Source: Butyrivibrio sp. (GTDB lineage: Bacteria > Bacillota > Clostridia > Lachnospirales > Lachnospiraceae). From it: a DNA stretch of 56,663 nucleotides. The stretch lies in the NCBI RefSeq assembly GCF_015056685.1, contig NZ_SVFW01000024.1, forward strand, positions 1-56,663, given 5' to 3'. Made by a program: the position numbers and the translations under genes. The notes below the pieces were generated by a model that saw only the letters and a program-made list of their open reading frames with translations, did not search any database and was not told where the DNA came from. This document shows, piece after piece, positions 25,526-34,115 of the stretch (its first letter is position 1; every line of letters starts with the position of its first letter).

Positions 25526-25598
25526 GCGCTGCTAGCTCAGTTGGTAGAGCACCTGACTCTTAATCAGGTTGTCCAGGGTTCGAGACCCTGGCAGCGCA
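25526..25598 (+). tRNA. tRNA-Lys (CTT)
   Basis: 73 bases. Acceptor stem GCGCTGC/GCAGCGC with discriminator A; D arm GCTCAGTTGGTAGAGC; anticodon arm CCTGA/TCAGG with loop CTCTTAA, so anticodon CTT (25559-25561). The T arm contains GGTTCGAGACC. CCA is not encoded. It has its own promoter and a terminator starting six bases after its end. Confidence 0.97.
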
Positions 25599-25603
25599 CG
25601 CCG

Positions 25604-25648
25604 AGTACTGTTTTCGCAGGTATATCCTGTGGGGATGGTACTTTTTTT
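25604..25648 (+). terminator. Long Rho-independent terminator of tRNA-Lys
   Basis: A continuous 17-bp helix can form: 25604-25614 with 25632-25642, then CGCAGG with CCTGTG. Several G-U pairs are included, the loop is TATAT, and seven T residues (25642-25648) follow. It begins six bases after the tRNA 3' end, so it sets the end of the tRNA precursor. Confidence 0.85.
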
Positions 25649-25665
25649 CGCGTAAAAGTGAGCCA

Positions 25666-25796
25666 CGCAAGACAAATAAACAGGATACGAGTTCGTGAGG
25701 AGTTTACTCATCTAAGAACTTGTATCCTGTTTATTTGGTTTATGCGGCGAACGCCGCGTAAACGAGAAATCAGCGCAGCTGATTTCGAGTCTTGCG
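25666..25796. repeat. Four-way-junction palindromic element (candidate mobile repeat or structured RNA)
   Basis: An outer stem of 8 bp (CGCAAGAC 25666-25673 with GTCTTGCG 25789-25796) encloses three hairpins. The first has 21-22 bp (from 25674 paired with 25736, one G-U pair) plus a 5-bp apical helix. The second has about 11 bp (25738-25748 with 25753-25763), GC-rich at the tip. The third has 9 bp (GAAATCAGC/GCTGATTTC, 25766-25786). A further CCATG/CATGG hairpin follows at 25802-25815. It contains no credible reading frame. Strand is undetermined, because palindromes fold on both. It fills the space between tRNA-Lys and the radical SAM gene stop, a typical landing place for repeats. Confidence 0.75.
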
Positions 25797-25837
25797 CGCC
25801 TCCATGTCGGCATGGCTTATTTTGGGTCAACCGCGCA

Positions 25838-27328
25838 TCACGCGCCCTTTATGCCTTCTTCATTTTCTGTTTTCGGCTTAGCTTTAAAAGCTGCTAAAGT
25901 TCCGTTTTCTCTCTTCTCTTTGATGTAGTTTTCATACTTCTTCTTGGTATGCTTCTGATGAGCCCAGATTTCATCAGCCACTGGCGCCCACTCTTTTGCA
26001 TACTCATCACATTTTCCGCAAAGATGCTCTACATCCTCTTCAGATTCCTCATTTGTTCCATGCGCTCCCGATCTTTCAACCATTTCCCTAAGGAGCTGTG
26101 GATTCTCAAGCATTGGACAAGGTCTTAAGTGATTGCGATTAAATGGCTGGCCTTTGTGATACTCCATGAATAACGGGCTCTGAAGCATCTCAAGTATTGA
26201 ATGCGTATGAATGTTTGTATTAGAAAAATGAATAAATACGCAAGGTTCTGCATCTCCGCTTGAATTGATGTGGAAATAGTTTCTTCCGCCGGCAATACAT
26301 CCTCCAACTGACTCTCCGTCGTTTTGGAAGTCCATTGGGAAGAATCCTATATCACACTTATCACTTCTTAAGTATCTAATCTGATCTACCATCTTACGTC
26401 TCTGCTCAACTGTAGGCATAAGCTCAGGAACAGCATTATTTCCAACAGGCATGTAATGGAAGAAGAAGCCGAATCTTGCTCCTTTTTCAGCGATAAACTC
26501 TATAAACTTTGGATCTGTTACAGCTTCAATATTGTTCCTTGTATAACAAATTGAAGTTCCATAGACTATTCCATATTTCTTAAAAAGATCCATTGCTTTC
26601 ATTACCGCATCGTAATGACCTATTCCTCGTCTTGCATCATTGGTTTCAGGTGTTCCTTCAATAGAAAGCTGGAATGTGATATTTCCAAGTCTTACTACTT
26701 CTTTACAGAAATCTTCATCAATGAGCGTAGAATTATCAAAAATTGAAAATTCCACATCGTTATGTTTCTCAGCAAGTCTTAGGATATCATTTTTACGTAC
26801 AAGTGGTTCTCCACCTGTCATCATATATAAGTAAACTCCAAGTTCTTTTCCCTGAGTAACTATCTTGTCCATATCCTCAAAAGAGAGATTGTGCTTCGGG
26901 CCATATGTTCCAGACCAACAGCCTTCACAATGCATATTGCAGGCGCTGGTAGGATCGAAAAGAATAAGCCATGGAATATTACAATTATATTTTTCTCTGT
27001 TAGCTCTTATCATCTTGGTTCCCCTGAAAAATGCTTCATATCCAAGATTGAGCATCATCATTTTTGCTACATGTGGATCTGTCTCATCTACCACTCGATT
27101 AATAAACTTAACCCATCTGTTATTCGGATCCTGAAATGCTTTTTTAACGAGTTCAAGTTTCTCCTTGTCTGCTCCCTCACCCCAGAATTTCCCCGCTTCA
27201 TCTACAAGTTTAAGATAAGTTGCTGTCCTGTCCTCTGATTTATCCAGATGTTTTAAAAATCTGTCTATAAGAATACTAAACGCTTGCCTTTGAGCTTTGT
27301 GTGAAACTTTTTCCACAAATGTTGTCAT
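25838..27328 (-). CDS. Radical SAM protein with SPASM-like C-terminal cysteines
   Basis: 496 aa. The SAM-cluster motif CNMHCEGC places cysteines at 130, 134 and 137 (CxxxCxxC), followed by the SAM-binding loop TGGEPL (171-176). Later cysteine-bearing segments (VGGCIAGGRNYFHINSSGDAEPCVFIHF, HLRPCPML, HLCGKCDEYAKEW) look like SPASM/auxiliary-cluster ligands. A helical N-terminal domain of ~115 residues precedes the barrel. ATG 27328 has GGAGG 6 bases upstream. It is divergent from a degenerate paralogue at 27530. The reaction cannot be assigned; SPASM enzymes often modify peptides or activate enzymes, but no small peptide substrate gene was seen. Confidence 0.9.
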   Translation of the reverse strand: MTTFVEKVSHKAQRQAFSILIDRFLKHLDKSEDRTATYLKLVDEAGKFWGEGADKEKLELVKKAFQDPNNRWVKFINRVVDETDPHVAKMMMLNLGYEAFFRGTKMIRANREKYNCNIPWLILFDPTSACNMHCEGCWSGTYGPKHNLSFEDMDKIVTQGKELGVYLYMMTGGEPLVRKNDILRLAEKHNDVEFSIFDNSTLIDEDFCKEVVRLGNITFQLSIEGTPETNDARRGIGHYDAVMKAMDLFKKYGIVYGTSICYTRNNIEAVTDPKFIEFIAEKGARFGFFFHYMPVGNNAVPELMPTVEQRRKMVDQIRYLRSDKCDIGFFPMDFQNDGESVGGCIAGGRNYFHINSSGDAEPCVFIHFSNTNIHTHSILEMLQSPLFMEYHKGQPFNRNHLRPCPMLENPQLLREMVERSGAHGTNEESEEDVEHLCGKCDEYAKEWAPVADEIWAHQKHTKKKYENYIKEKRENGTLAAFKAKPKTENEEGIKGA

Positions 27329-27442
27329 AATATACCTCCGTCCTTTTTACACACGTATTGGTCAATCTCTCCCTCTTATTTGGATTATATAATCGGAATT
27401 TTGTTATTACATCGGACAAAAAAATGGTCATGTGACATTTTG

Positions 27443-27464
27443 GGACAAATCACTCGATTTGTCC
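27443..27464. promoter_or_regulatory. Perfect inverted repeat between divergent radical SAM genes (candidate operator)
   Basis: GGACAAATC and GATTTGTCC form a perfect 9-bp inverted repeat separated by ACTC. Extra half-site copies (GGACAAA at 27414, TGTCC at 27466-27470) surround it. It sits in the 201-base region between the divergent genes. TATAAT of a probable minus-strand promoter lies at 27387-27392. The TetR-type regulator at 28462 is the obvious candidate ligand, by position only. Confidence 0.6.
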
Positions 27465-27529
27465 GTGTCCTTATAAATTTCATTTATCTACTATATATGT
27501 TGAAGTTATATTAACCGAGAAGGAAAAAA

Positions 27530-28426
27530 ATGGATTCAACAAAGTTAACTGTAGCCATGATTGACACTGCCGTCAGTCGTGGATTAAAAGATATGGAGAA
27601 TAATCCTAAAAGAACCATAAGAAACCTGGCGGATATGGGAAAACGGTTTTCTACAGGTAATTTTCAACAGGTTCTTTTTGAAATATTTCAAAAGCTACTC
27701 CAAAACGAAGAAAGTCCTTATTACGACCTTATTCAGTATGTTTTGCTTCACACTGATCATGAAAACCTAAAAAAATTTGGAATAAATATGGGATACTATA
27801 GTTGGACTCATTATGCCAAGGTTATAAGAGCAAATTCAAAAAAAGAAGGACGTATACTTCCATGGAAAGAAGACTTTATCTATTGCACTGATGATCAGCC
27901 AAATGCATCCACATCTTTAGCTAATATCAGAAAAAGGATTGCCGATGTCAGAAAAGAAGGCATCAATACCTTTTCTATCACACTGGCAGGTCAATCCACA
28001 CCACTAAACGATCTGTTTTCAATTTTTGAAGACTTTGATGAAAGCGCCTTTTTATTATTTTTAGGTGACACTCAGATTACTGTGGCACAGCAGGGAATGC
28101 TTAAAAAATGTGGCAATGTTTTGCTTTGTATAAATGCTGCTTCAAACGATGCTGTTTCCACTTGTGAAGCTCTAACATCATCCGGCAATCTTTATTCCAT
28201 ATATTACAATTATGTGGATCAGGATATCGTTTTATTGAAGGAAAGGAGTTTTTACGAAAAGTTAAAGGCCTTTCCATCATGTATGCTCATTCTTATTCCA
28301 GCCAATGAGAGCGTGATGAGTGCAGGCCCCATAGTAAAAGAAATACGCCTGGAGCAAAAATCCCCTTATTTTATTTGGGATTTTCCTTATGACAACAATC
28401 TTATAAGTTCAATCATCTGTAAATAA
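27530..28426 (+). CDS. Degenerate radical-SAM-like protein lacking the FeS cysteines
   Basis: 298 aa, not recognised by name. Residues 76-112 align with residues 85-120 of the neighbouring radical SAM protein (shared pattern TD...N-[LM]-GY...K-[VM]-IRAN...[IL]-PW). The match continues through the barrel: RKEGINTFSITLAGQSTPL against GKELGVYLYMMTGGEPL, then GNVLLCINAAS against GNITFQLSIEGT. Where the enzyme has CNMHCEGC this protein has no cysteine cluster, and GGEP is GQST. It ends where the enzyme's C-terminal cysteine region begins. It is probably a non-catalytic partner or sensor. ATG has AAGG 8 bases upstream. Divergent from the active copy. Confidence 0.75.
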   Translation: MDSTKLTVAMIDTAVSRGLKDMENNPKRTIRNLADMGKRFSTGNFQQVLFEIFQKLLQNEESPYYDLIQYVLLHTDHENLKKFGINMGYYSWTHYAKVIRANSKKEGRILPWKEDFIYCTDDQPNASTSLANIRKRIADVRKEGINTFSITLAGQSTPLNDLFSIFEDFDESAFLLFLGDTQITVAQQGMLKKCGNVLLCINAASNDAVSTCEALTSSGNLYSIYYNYVDQDIVLLKERSFYEKLKAFPSCMLILIPANESVMSAGPIVKEIRLEQKSPYFIWDFPYDNNLISSIICK

Positions 28427-28430
28427 ATAC

Positions 28431-28463
28431 AACCCGTATAGGCTCTTTTAGCCTATACGGGTT
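28431..28463. terminator. Bidirectional hairpin between convergent genes
   Basis: A perfect 14-bp stem (AACCCGTATAGGCT with AGCCTATACGGGTT) has a 5-base loop CTTTT. It overlaps the stop codon of the TetR gene by two bases and starts four bases after the stop of the plus-strand gene. T-richness follows on the minus strand (TGTATTTATTT), so it ends the TetR transcript best. Confidence 0.8.
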
Positions 28464-29010
28464 AATTCATGTTCTCATCTTCTATTACTTTTTCAGCCAG
28501 CCCTAATGTGATTTTATGAATCTTTTTCATAAACTGATCCGGAGTAAGGTTCATTCCCTCTTTTACCCAACGCATAATTGCTGATAAAAAAGCATCGCCA
28601 AAAAAAGTTACAAAAAACTCTTCATCATCACCAATAACCTTACTGCCTTGTAAAAAGTATCGTGTTATTGGTTCAAAAGTCTCTAGAGCATACTCCCTTA
28701 ACGAGTTCTGTCCCTCAATTTGAAATGCTGTACTATAAAATTCTCTATCAGCATAAAAGCTCTTGCAAAGGTCATACATAACGTCCCAGCCTCTCTCATA
28801 TGCTGAAAAGTTGAGCTTCCCTATACAACCAACATAGAATATCCAATTAACCAGATCATACTTGTCCTTGAAATGGTAATAAAAGCTCTTTCTGTTCATT
28901 CCACAGTCATCGCATATATCAGATACACTTATCTTTTCAAAAGGCTTTTCCCGCATTAGCTTTTTTAGTGATGTAGCCAGTGCATTTTTAGTGATATTTG
29001 AATCTGCCAT
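28462..29010 (-). CDS. TetR/AcrR family transcriptional regulator
   Basis: 182 aa. The N-terminal helix-turn-helix is clear (TKNALATSLKKLMREKPFEKISVSDICDDCGMNRKSFYYHFKDKYDLVNWIF, residues ~6-57), with the YYHFKDK recognition helix end. The rest is the variable ligand-binding domain, of the DhaS/TetR_C-like helical type (FFGDAFLSAIMRWVKEGMNLTPDQFMKKI). AGGTG lies just before ATG. It is convergent with the degenerate radical SAM gene and 14 bases upstream of the SufU start codon region, in tandem orientation but after the suf operon. Ligand unknown. Confidence 0.9.
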   Translation of the reverse strand: MADSNITKNALATSLKKLMREKPFEKISVSDICDDCGMNRKSFYYHFKDKYDLVNWIFYVGCIGKLNFSAYERGWDVMYDLCKSFYADREFYSTAFQIEGQNSLREYALETFEPITRYFLQGSKVIGDDEEFFVTFFGDAFLSAIMRWVKEGMNLTPDQFMKKIHKITLGLAEKVIEDENMN

Positions 29011-29024
29011 ATTTCACCTACGAT

Positions 29025-29471
29025 TTAGCTTTTCTGCGCCTTGTCCGGGTTCTCCAACATCTCCTGCATGGTATGCCATCCAAGAACTGCACATTTAACC
29101 CTCGCAGGCATGTGTGCAACATCCTGAAGGGCTGCTGCCTCATCAAGCTCTTCAAGGCTAGCCTCGTCATTGATATCACCTTTGATCATTCCCATGAATG
29201 TTCCTGCAAGTTTAATAGCCTCTTCTTTTTTCTTTCCAATGATCTGATCTACCATCATATCAACAGATGCCTGTGAAATGGCACATCCACTGCCATCATA
29301 CATGCCATCTTCTATTACTCCGTCTTTTAACTTAAGCTGCAGTGTAATATCATCTCCACAGCTTGGGTTTACACCACGAAGTACCAGATCCGGATTCTCC
29401 ATTTTGCCCTTGTGAACCGGATGAAGATTGTGTTCATTAACTATCTCACGATATAACTGCTTAAGCTCCAT
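29025..29471 (-). CDS. sufU: SufU-type iron-sulfur scaffold / sulfur acceptor
   Basis: 148 aa, NifU N-terminal domain type. The three conserved cysteines occur in NPSCGDDI, DGSGCAISQASV and ARVKCAVLGWHT; the GxSGCAISxAS box and the zinc-binding Asp (CGDD) are intact. In Firmicutes SufU takes persulfide sulfur from SufS and passes it to SufBCD. It overlaps the sufS 3' end by 11 bases and is the last gene of the operon. No sufE or iscA is encoded here. Confidence 0.96.
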   Translation of the reverse strand: MELKQLYREIVNEHNLHPVHKGKMENPDLVLRGVNPSCGDDITLQLKLKDGVIEDGMYDGSGCAISQASVDMMVDQIIGKKKEEAIKLAGTFMGMIKGDINDEASLEELDEAAALQDVAHMPARVKCAVLGWHTMQEMLENPDKAQKS

Positions 29472-30681
29472 AGCCCATGACCTCTCTTACCTTTGAAAGC
29501 TTATCGAGGAAGACTTCCACTTCCTCTTCCGTATTGTAGAAATAAACACTTGCTCTTGCTGTTGAGCCCGCTCCTATGAACTGCATGAGAGGCTGTGCAC
29601 AATGATGTCCGGCTCTTATGCAAACATGGTCATCATTAAGTACTGATGCCATATCATGTGGATGAACTCCTTCCATTGTGAAAGTAACAATTCCGCAGTG
29701 TTTAGCAGGATCCTCAGAACCATACACTTTGATATAAGGCATCTTTTTAAGGCCTTCCATCAAAAGAGTTGTAAGTTTTTCTTCCTGCTCTTTTATTGTA
29801 TCAAATCCTACGTTTTTAAGATACTTAATTGCTTCAGCAAGTCCTACTGCATCACCGGCATTAACTGTTCCAGCTTCGAACTTGTGCGGAATCTCTGCAT
29901 ATGTAGCACCTTCTCTTGTTACATATTCGATCATCTCACCACCTGTTAAAAATGGCTGCATCTTCTCAAGAAGCTCATATCTTCCGTAGAGTGCTCCTAT
30001 TCCCATCGGTGCAAGCATTTTGTGTCCTGACAGAGCAAAGAAATCTGCTCCGAGATCCTTAACATCAACATGCATATGTGGTGCAGACTGAGCTCCATCA
30101 ACAACCATGATAGCACCCTTTGAATGAGCGAAAGCCGCAATTTCCTTTATAGGGTTAGTTACACCCATAACATTTGAAACATGGCCAACTGCTACTATTT
30201 TGGCTTTGTCCGTTATCTTACTTTCGTATTCTTCTTTGGTGATTGTACCGTCTTCTGTAGGCTCCATATATACAAGATTAGCCTTGCACTTTTTGGCAAC
30301 CATCTGCCATGGAAGCATATTGCTGTGATGTTCCATTACAGTTATTACGATATCATCACCCTCATGAACATTCTCAAGCCCATAGCTGTACGCAACAAGA
30401 TTAAGAGACTCCGTTGTATTGCGGGTAAAAATAATCTCTTCCGGTCTGCTTGCTCCAATAAAATCCGCAACAACAGCCCTTGCATTTTCATACTGTTCTG
30501 TTGCCATCATGCTAAGATCATATAAGCCACGAAGCGGGTTTGCATTAGAAGTTTTATAAAAATTTGATACTGCATCCAGAACCTGCCTTGGTCTCTGAGA
30601 AGTCGCAGCATTGTCAAAATATACATAGTCGCCAGAATTTAAAATATCGAAATCCTTACGAAAGTCTCCCAAACTAGCCAT
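29461..30681 (-). CDS. sufS: Cysteine desulfurase SufS
   Basis: 406 aa, class V aminotransferase fold, group II cysteine desulfurase. Visible are the start VYFDNAATSQRPRQV, the PLP-contacting TVMEHHSNMLPW, the Schiff-base lysine in FFALSGHKMLAPMGIGALYG and the active-site cysteine in HVCIRAGHHCAQP (RAGHHCAQP). It supplies sulfane sulfur for FeS cluster assembly. 33 bases after sufD. Confidence 0.97.
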   Translation of the reverse strand: MASLGDFRKDFDILNSGDYVYFDNAATSQRPRQVLDAVSNFYKTSNANPLRGLYDLSMMATEQYENARAVVADFIGASRPEEIIFTRNTTESLNLVAYSYGLENVHEGDDIVITVMEHHSNMLPWQMVAKKCKANLVYMEPTEDGTITKEEYESKITDKAKIVAVGHVSNVMGVTNPIKEIAAFAHSKGAIMVVDGAQSAPHMHVDVKDLGADFFALSGHKMLAPMGIGALYGRYELLEKMQPFLTGGEMIEYVTREGATYAEIPHKFEAGTVNAGDAVGLAEAIKYLKNVGFDTIKEQEEKLTTLLMEGLKKMPYIKVYGSEDPAKHCGIVTFTMEGVHPHDMASVLNDDHVCIRAGHHCAQPLMQFIGAGSTARASVYFYNTEEEVEVFLDKLSKVREVMGYGA

Positions 30682-30714
30682 TGTTTCTCCTATAATAACG
30701 AAATATTTTTACCC

Positions 30715-31884
30715 TTAGACAATTCCCTGAATATAATACAGAACTTTCTGCATGATCTCCGGATCTGGGATCATACGTGCAACACTCTCAAGCCTTGCCT
30801 TGGTAATAATCCTCTTTGCCTCTTCCTCATCAATGCCTCTTGTCTGCATGTAAAACAGAATATCCTCGCCAAGCTGTCCAATGGTAGCGCCATGTCTTCC
30901 ATCAACATCTTCTTCCTGGCAAAGAATTACAGGCATTGTCTTATTCACTACATCCTCGCTAAGAAGCAAAGCATCTTCCTGCTCATCACCTACAGAGCCA
31001 GAACTACCATTTTTAAAATCAATAGTTCCTCTGAAAGTTTTGGATGCATTGCCCATGAGAACGCCCTTAAACTGCATAAGCGCTTCAGTCTTTTTGCCTC
31101 TGTGGTCAGATACATAGTTTATATCCAGTGAATGGTCATCTCTGCAAAGATATCCCATATTGCTGTTAAACACAGACTCTTTTCCCACAAGATTTGTGTA
31201 ACATCCTGTCCAGCTCTTTTTAGCTCCAAGTTCAAGAGAAACCAGGTCTATCTGGCCCTTCTCAAAACATGCTCCGCCTATATCGTCAAAATGAATAAAT
31301 CCATTTCCAAGAAGCTGAACTTTAACAAGCGTGATTCTGGCTCCCTCTTCCGCAAGAAGCCTTGTACTAACACCATGGAATCCTGTAGCATCTTTTTCAG
31401 ATGAATACTCCATAATGACAGTTACTTCAGAATTCTTTCTTGCATGAACAACCTGTGAAGAAAGACTTCCCTGTCCATTTGCAAGATCATATCTGATCAC
31501 GATAGGTCTTTTTTCTTTTACATTCTCAGGAACAGTATAGACTACAGCTTTTACACCAGCAGATATCATAAGCTCATCTATATCGATTCCCATTCCTGTG
31601 CGAAGCGCCTGCTTTTCATCTCTGTAAGACATATCGCCATTGGGAGTTCCCTGAACTCCTGTTGTCTTAAGGATTTTTTCCTTGTTAGCCCTAAATATTT
31701 CTCCAGCTTCCTCGAAAGTCACATCTCTTTTTACTTCAATTTCATCAGAGATAACTGATTCTACAGGAGTACTAAGGCTATCTATTGTAATATCTCCGGC
31801 ATTTAAAGTACTGTCATTAACATGCAAAAAATTGTATGTAAGAACAGGCAGTACATTAACCTTCATATTTATATCTTTATTCAT
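30715..31884 (-). CDS. sufD: SufD-type FeS assembly scaffold subunit
   Basis: 389 aa from ATG 31884, with GAGG 6 bases upstream (the GTG overlapping the sufB stop is rejected). The C-terminal half has the SufBD beta-helix (AKKSWTGCYTNLVGKESVFNSNMGYLCRDDHSLDINYV, RGTIDFKNGSSGSVGDEQEDALLLSEDVVNKTMPVILCQEEDVDGRHGATIGQLGEDILFYMQTRG). The conserved H in GRHGATIG and the C-terminal helix EEEAKRIITKA are present. It pairs with SufB to form the SufBCD scaffold. Confidence 0.95.
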   Translation of the reverse strand: MNKDINMKVNVLPVLTYNFLHVNDSTLNAGDITIDSLSTPVESVISDEIEVKRDVTFEEAGEIFRANKEKILKTTGVQGTPNGDMSYRDEKQALRTGMGIDIDELMISAGVKAVVYTVPENVKEKRPIVIRYDLANGQGSLSSQVVHARKNSEVTVIMEYSSEKDATGFHGVSTRLLAEEGARITLVKVQLLGNGFIHFDDIGGACFEKGQIDLVSLELGAKKSWTGCYTNLVGKESVFNSNMGYLCRDDHSLDINYVSDHRGKKTEALMQFKGVLMGNASKTFRGTIDFKNGSSGSVGDEQEDALLLSEDVVNKTMPVILCQEEDVDGRHGATIGQLGEDILFYMQTRGIDEEEAKRIITKARLESVARMIPDPEIMQKVLYYIQGIV

Positions 31885-31892
31885 AGCTATCC

Positions 31893-33305
31893 TCACATGT
31901 TTCCACTCATCTCAAGCTTGATAAGATTGTTCATTTCAACGGCATATTCCAAAGGAAGTTCCTTGGAAACCGGATTTGCAAAACCGCTGACGATCATCGC
32001 TTTAGCATCTTCTTCTGAAATTCCGCGTGACATCAGGTAGAATACAGCTTCATCGCTAATTCTTCCGATCTTAGCCTCATGTCCTACATCAGCATCGTTA
32101 GTTCTGATATCCATTCCAGGAATAGTATCTGCTCTTGAAATACTATCAAGCATCAAGGAATCACATGATACAGAAGCCTTAGCCTTTTTAGCGCTCTTTT
32201 GTATAACTACGCTGCTTCGGTATGTTCCGATTCCGCCATCCTTTGAAATAGACTTTGTTGATATAACTGATGATGTATGTTTACCCTGATGGACAACCTT
32301 AGCTCCGGTATCAAGGTTCTGACCCTTTCCGGCAAATGTGATTCCTGTGAATTCCATCTGAGAATTATCACCCTTAAGGATTGTCATAGGATAAAGATAT
32401 GATGTATGGGATCCAAAAGAACCTGATACCCATTCCATTCTTCCGTTTTCCTCAACGATTGCTCTCTTGGTGTTGAGGTTATACATATTTTTGGACCAGT
32501 TCTCAATTGTTGAGTAACGAAGTCTTGCATTCTTGCCTACATAAAGCTCAACGCAACCTGCATGAAGGTTGGCAACATTGTACTTAGGAGCTGAGCAGCC
32601 TTCTATGAAGTGAAGATCTGCACCCTCATCTACTATGATAAGAGTATGCTCAAACTGTCCTGCGCCGGCAGCATTCAATCTAAAGTATGACTGAAGAGGG
32701 ATCTCAACCTTTACTCCCTTTGGAACGTAAACAAAAGATCCACCAGACCATACTGCTCCGTGAAGGGCTGCAAACTTATGATCAGTTGGAGGAACAAGCT
32801 TCATAAAGTGTTCCTTTATCATATCTGCATATTCACCGCGAAGCGCTGACTCTAAGTCCGTATAAATAACGCCCTGAGCTGCCACTTCATCTTTTACGTT
32901 GTGGTAAACAAGCTCTGAGTCGTACTGTGCTCCAACACCTGCCAGTGACTCTCTCTCCGCCTGAGGGATTCCAAGTCTTTCAAAAGTGTTCTTGATATCC
33001 TCCGGAACCTCTTCCCAGCTGCCCTTCATATCTGACTTATGTCTTACATAAGAAGAAATCTTATCCATGTCGAGTCCCTCTATACTTGGGCCCCAATCAG
33101 GAATCTTGATATCGTTGTATAATTTCAGGCATTTAAGTCTAAAATCCCTCATCCATTCAGGATCATTTTTCTCTTCTGATACCTTTAAAACAGTTTCTTC
33201 TGTAAGACCTTCCTGAAGACGGTAGAAATCTTTGTCATTCTCTACGTCTTTGAAATCATACATACTGTGGTCTATATCTGCCACAACCTGCTTGTTATCG
33301 CTCAT
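31893..33305 (-). CDS. sufB: SufB FeS assembly scaffold subunit
   Basis: 470 aa, full length. Features include YDSELVYHNVKDEVAAQGVIYTDLESALR, HAAVWSGGSFVYVPKGV-like text (HGAVWSGGSFVYVPKGVKVEIPLQSYFRLNAAGAGQFEHTLII), a Cys/Ser-rich core EGCSAPKYNVANLHAGCVELYV, and the end VGHEAKIGRISDEAVFYLMSRGISEEDAKAMI. SufB carries the nascent cluster. Its ATG overlaps the sufC stop by 4 bases (ATGA), typical of coupled suf genes. Confidence 0.97.
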   Translation of the reverse strand: MSDNKQVVADIDHSMYDFKDVENDKDFYRLQEGLTEETVLKVSEEKNDPEWMRDFRLKCLKLYNDIKIPDWGPSIEGLDMDKISSYVRHKSDMKGSWEEVPEDIKNTFERLGIPQAERESLAGVGAQYDSELVYHNVKDEVAAQGVIYTDLESALRGEYADMIKEHFMKLVPPTDHKFAALHGAVWSGGSFVYVPKGVKVEIPLQSYFRLNAAGAGQFEHTLIIVDEGADLHFIEGCSAPKYNVANLHAGCVELYVGKNARLRYSTIENWSKNMYNLNTKRAIVEENGRMEWVSGSFGSHTSYLYPMTILKGDNSQMEFTGITFAGKGQNLDTGAKVVHQGKHTSSVISTKSISKDGGIGTYRSSVVIQKSAKKAKASVSCDSLMLDSISRADTIPGMDIRTNDADVGHEAKIGRISDEAVFYLMSRGISEEDAKAMIVSGFANPVSKELPLEYAVEMNNLIKLEMSGNM

Positions 33306-34048
33306 ACAAACCTCTCAAATCCGTGCTCGTTAATCTCATCTACAAGTGTTCCGTCACCGGTGTGAACTATGCTTCCCTTTACAAGAACGTGAGTATAGTC
33401 AACATGCAGTGACTCTAAGATCTTGGTACTGTGTGTAATAATAAGGAGTGCTCCATCCTTCTTTTTCTGGTACTCCTCTATTCCCTTTGAAACTGTACGA
33501 ACTGCGTCAACATCAAGTCCTGAATCTGTTTCATCAAGGATTGCAAATTTTGGATTAAGCATAAGGAGCTGTAAGATCTCAGCTTTCTTTTTTTCGCCGC
33601 CGGAAAATCCTACATTAAGATCTCTGTCTGCGTATGACTCATCCATTGAAAGAAGCTCCATTGCAGCCTTAAGTGACTTCTGGAAAGCCATAAGCTTAAC
33701 AGGTGCTCCTGTCTGTGCGTGATAAGCGTTTCTGATAAAGCTGCTAAGAGAAATGCCAGGTACTTCATATGGATTCTGGAAAGATAAGAACATTCCTGCT
33801 TTAGCTCTTTTATCAGCTGAAATATGTGTGATATCCTCTCCATCAAACATGATGTTTCCTTCAGTTACCTGGTAATGAGGATTACCCATGAGAGTAAAAC
33901 CAAGAGTAGACTTACCTGCACCGTTTGGTCCCATAAGTACATGGGTTTCTCCCGGTTTGATGTCCAGGTTTATCTTATTTAATATAGGAAGCTCATTATC
34001 AATTGAAACTGATAAATCCTTTACGGTTAAAAGAGACTGATCTGACAT
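33302..34048 (-). CDS. sufC: SufC ATPase of the SUF complex
   Basis: 248 aa ABC ATPase. Walker A GPNGAGKSTLG, Q-loop FLSFQNPYEVPG, the SufC-type signature VGFSGGEKKKAEILQ, Walker B FAILDETDSGLDVDAV and the H-loop LLIITHSTKIL. It drives conformational change in SufB2C2D. It is the first gene after the suf promoter and its palindrome, with a 5' leader of about 60 bases. Confidence 0.97.
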   Translation of the reverse strand: MSDQSLLTVKDLSVSIDNELPILNKINLDIKPGETHVLMGPNGAGKSTLGFTLMGNPHYQVTEGNIMFDGEDITHISADKRAKAGMFLSFQNPYEVPGISLSSFIRNAYHAQTGAPVKLMAFQKSLKAAMELLSMDESYADRDLNVGFSGGEKKKAEILQLLMLNPKFAILDETDSGLDVDAVRTVSKGIEEYQKKKDGALLIITHSTKILESLHVDYTHVLVKGSIVHTGDGTLVDEINEHGFERFV

Positions 34049-34092
34049 GATAAAAACCCTTTCTATTTATGAAAAATCTTAAACTAATGTAA

Positions 34093-34113
34093 TTCCTAGT
34101 AAGTTAGTAGGAA
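34093..34113. promoter_or_regulatory. 21-bp palindrome at the suf transcription start (candidate operator)
   Basis: Arms TTCCTAGTAA and TTAGTAGGAA surround a central G; 18 of the 20 non-central positions are symmetrical. It lies two bases downstream of the -10 box, covering the expected start site, so a bound repressor would block initiation. FeS assembly operons are often controlled by Rrf2-family regulators (IscR/SufR type); no such gene is in this window. Confidence 0.65.
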
Positions 34114-34115
34114 TC

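Noticed and set aside
25541..25897. 118-aa plus-strand reading frame across tRNA-Lys and the palindromic element
   Set aside because: It begins inside the tRNA and is formed by terminator and hairpin sequence; no ribosome site and an Arg/Cys-rich composition typical of structured DNA.
27405..27475. GGACAAA repeats considered as part of a phage-type attachment site
   Set aside because: No integrase, tRNA or direct-repeat pair supports integration; position between divergent genes fits an operator better.
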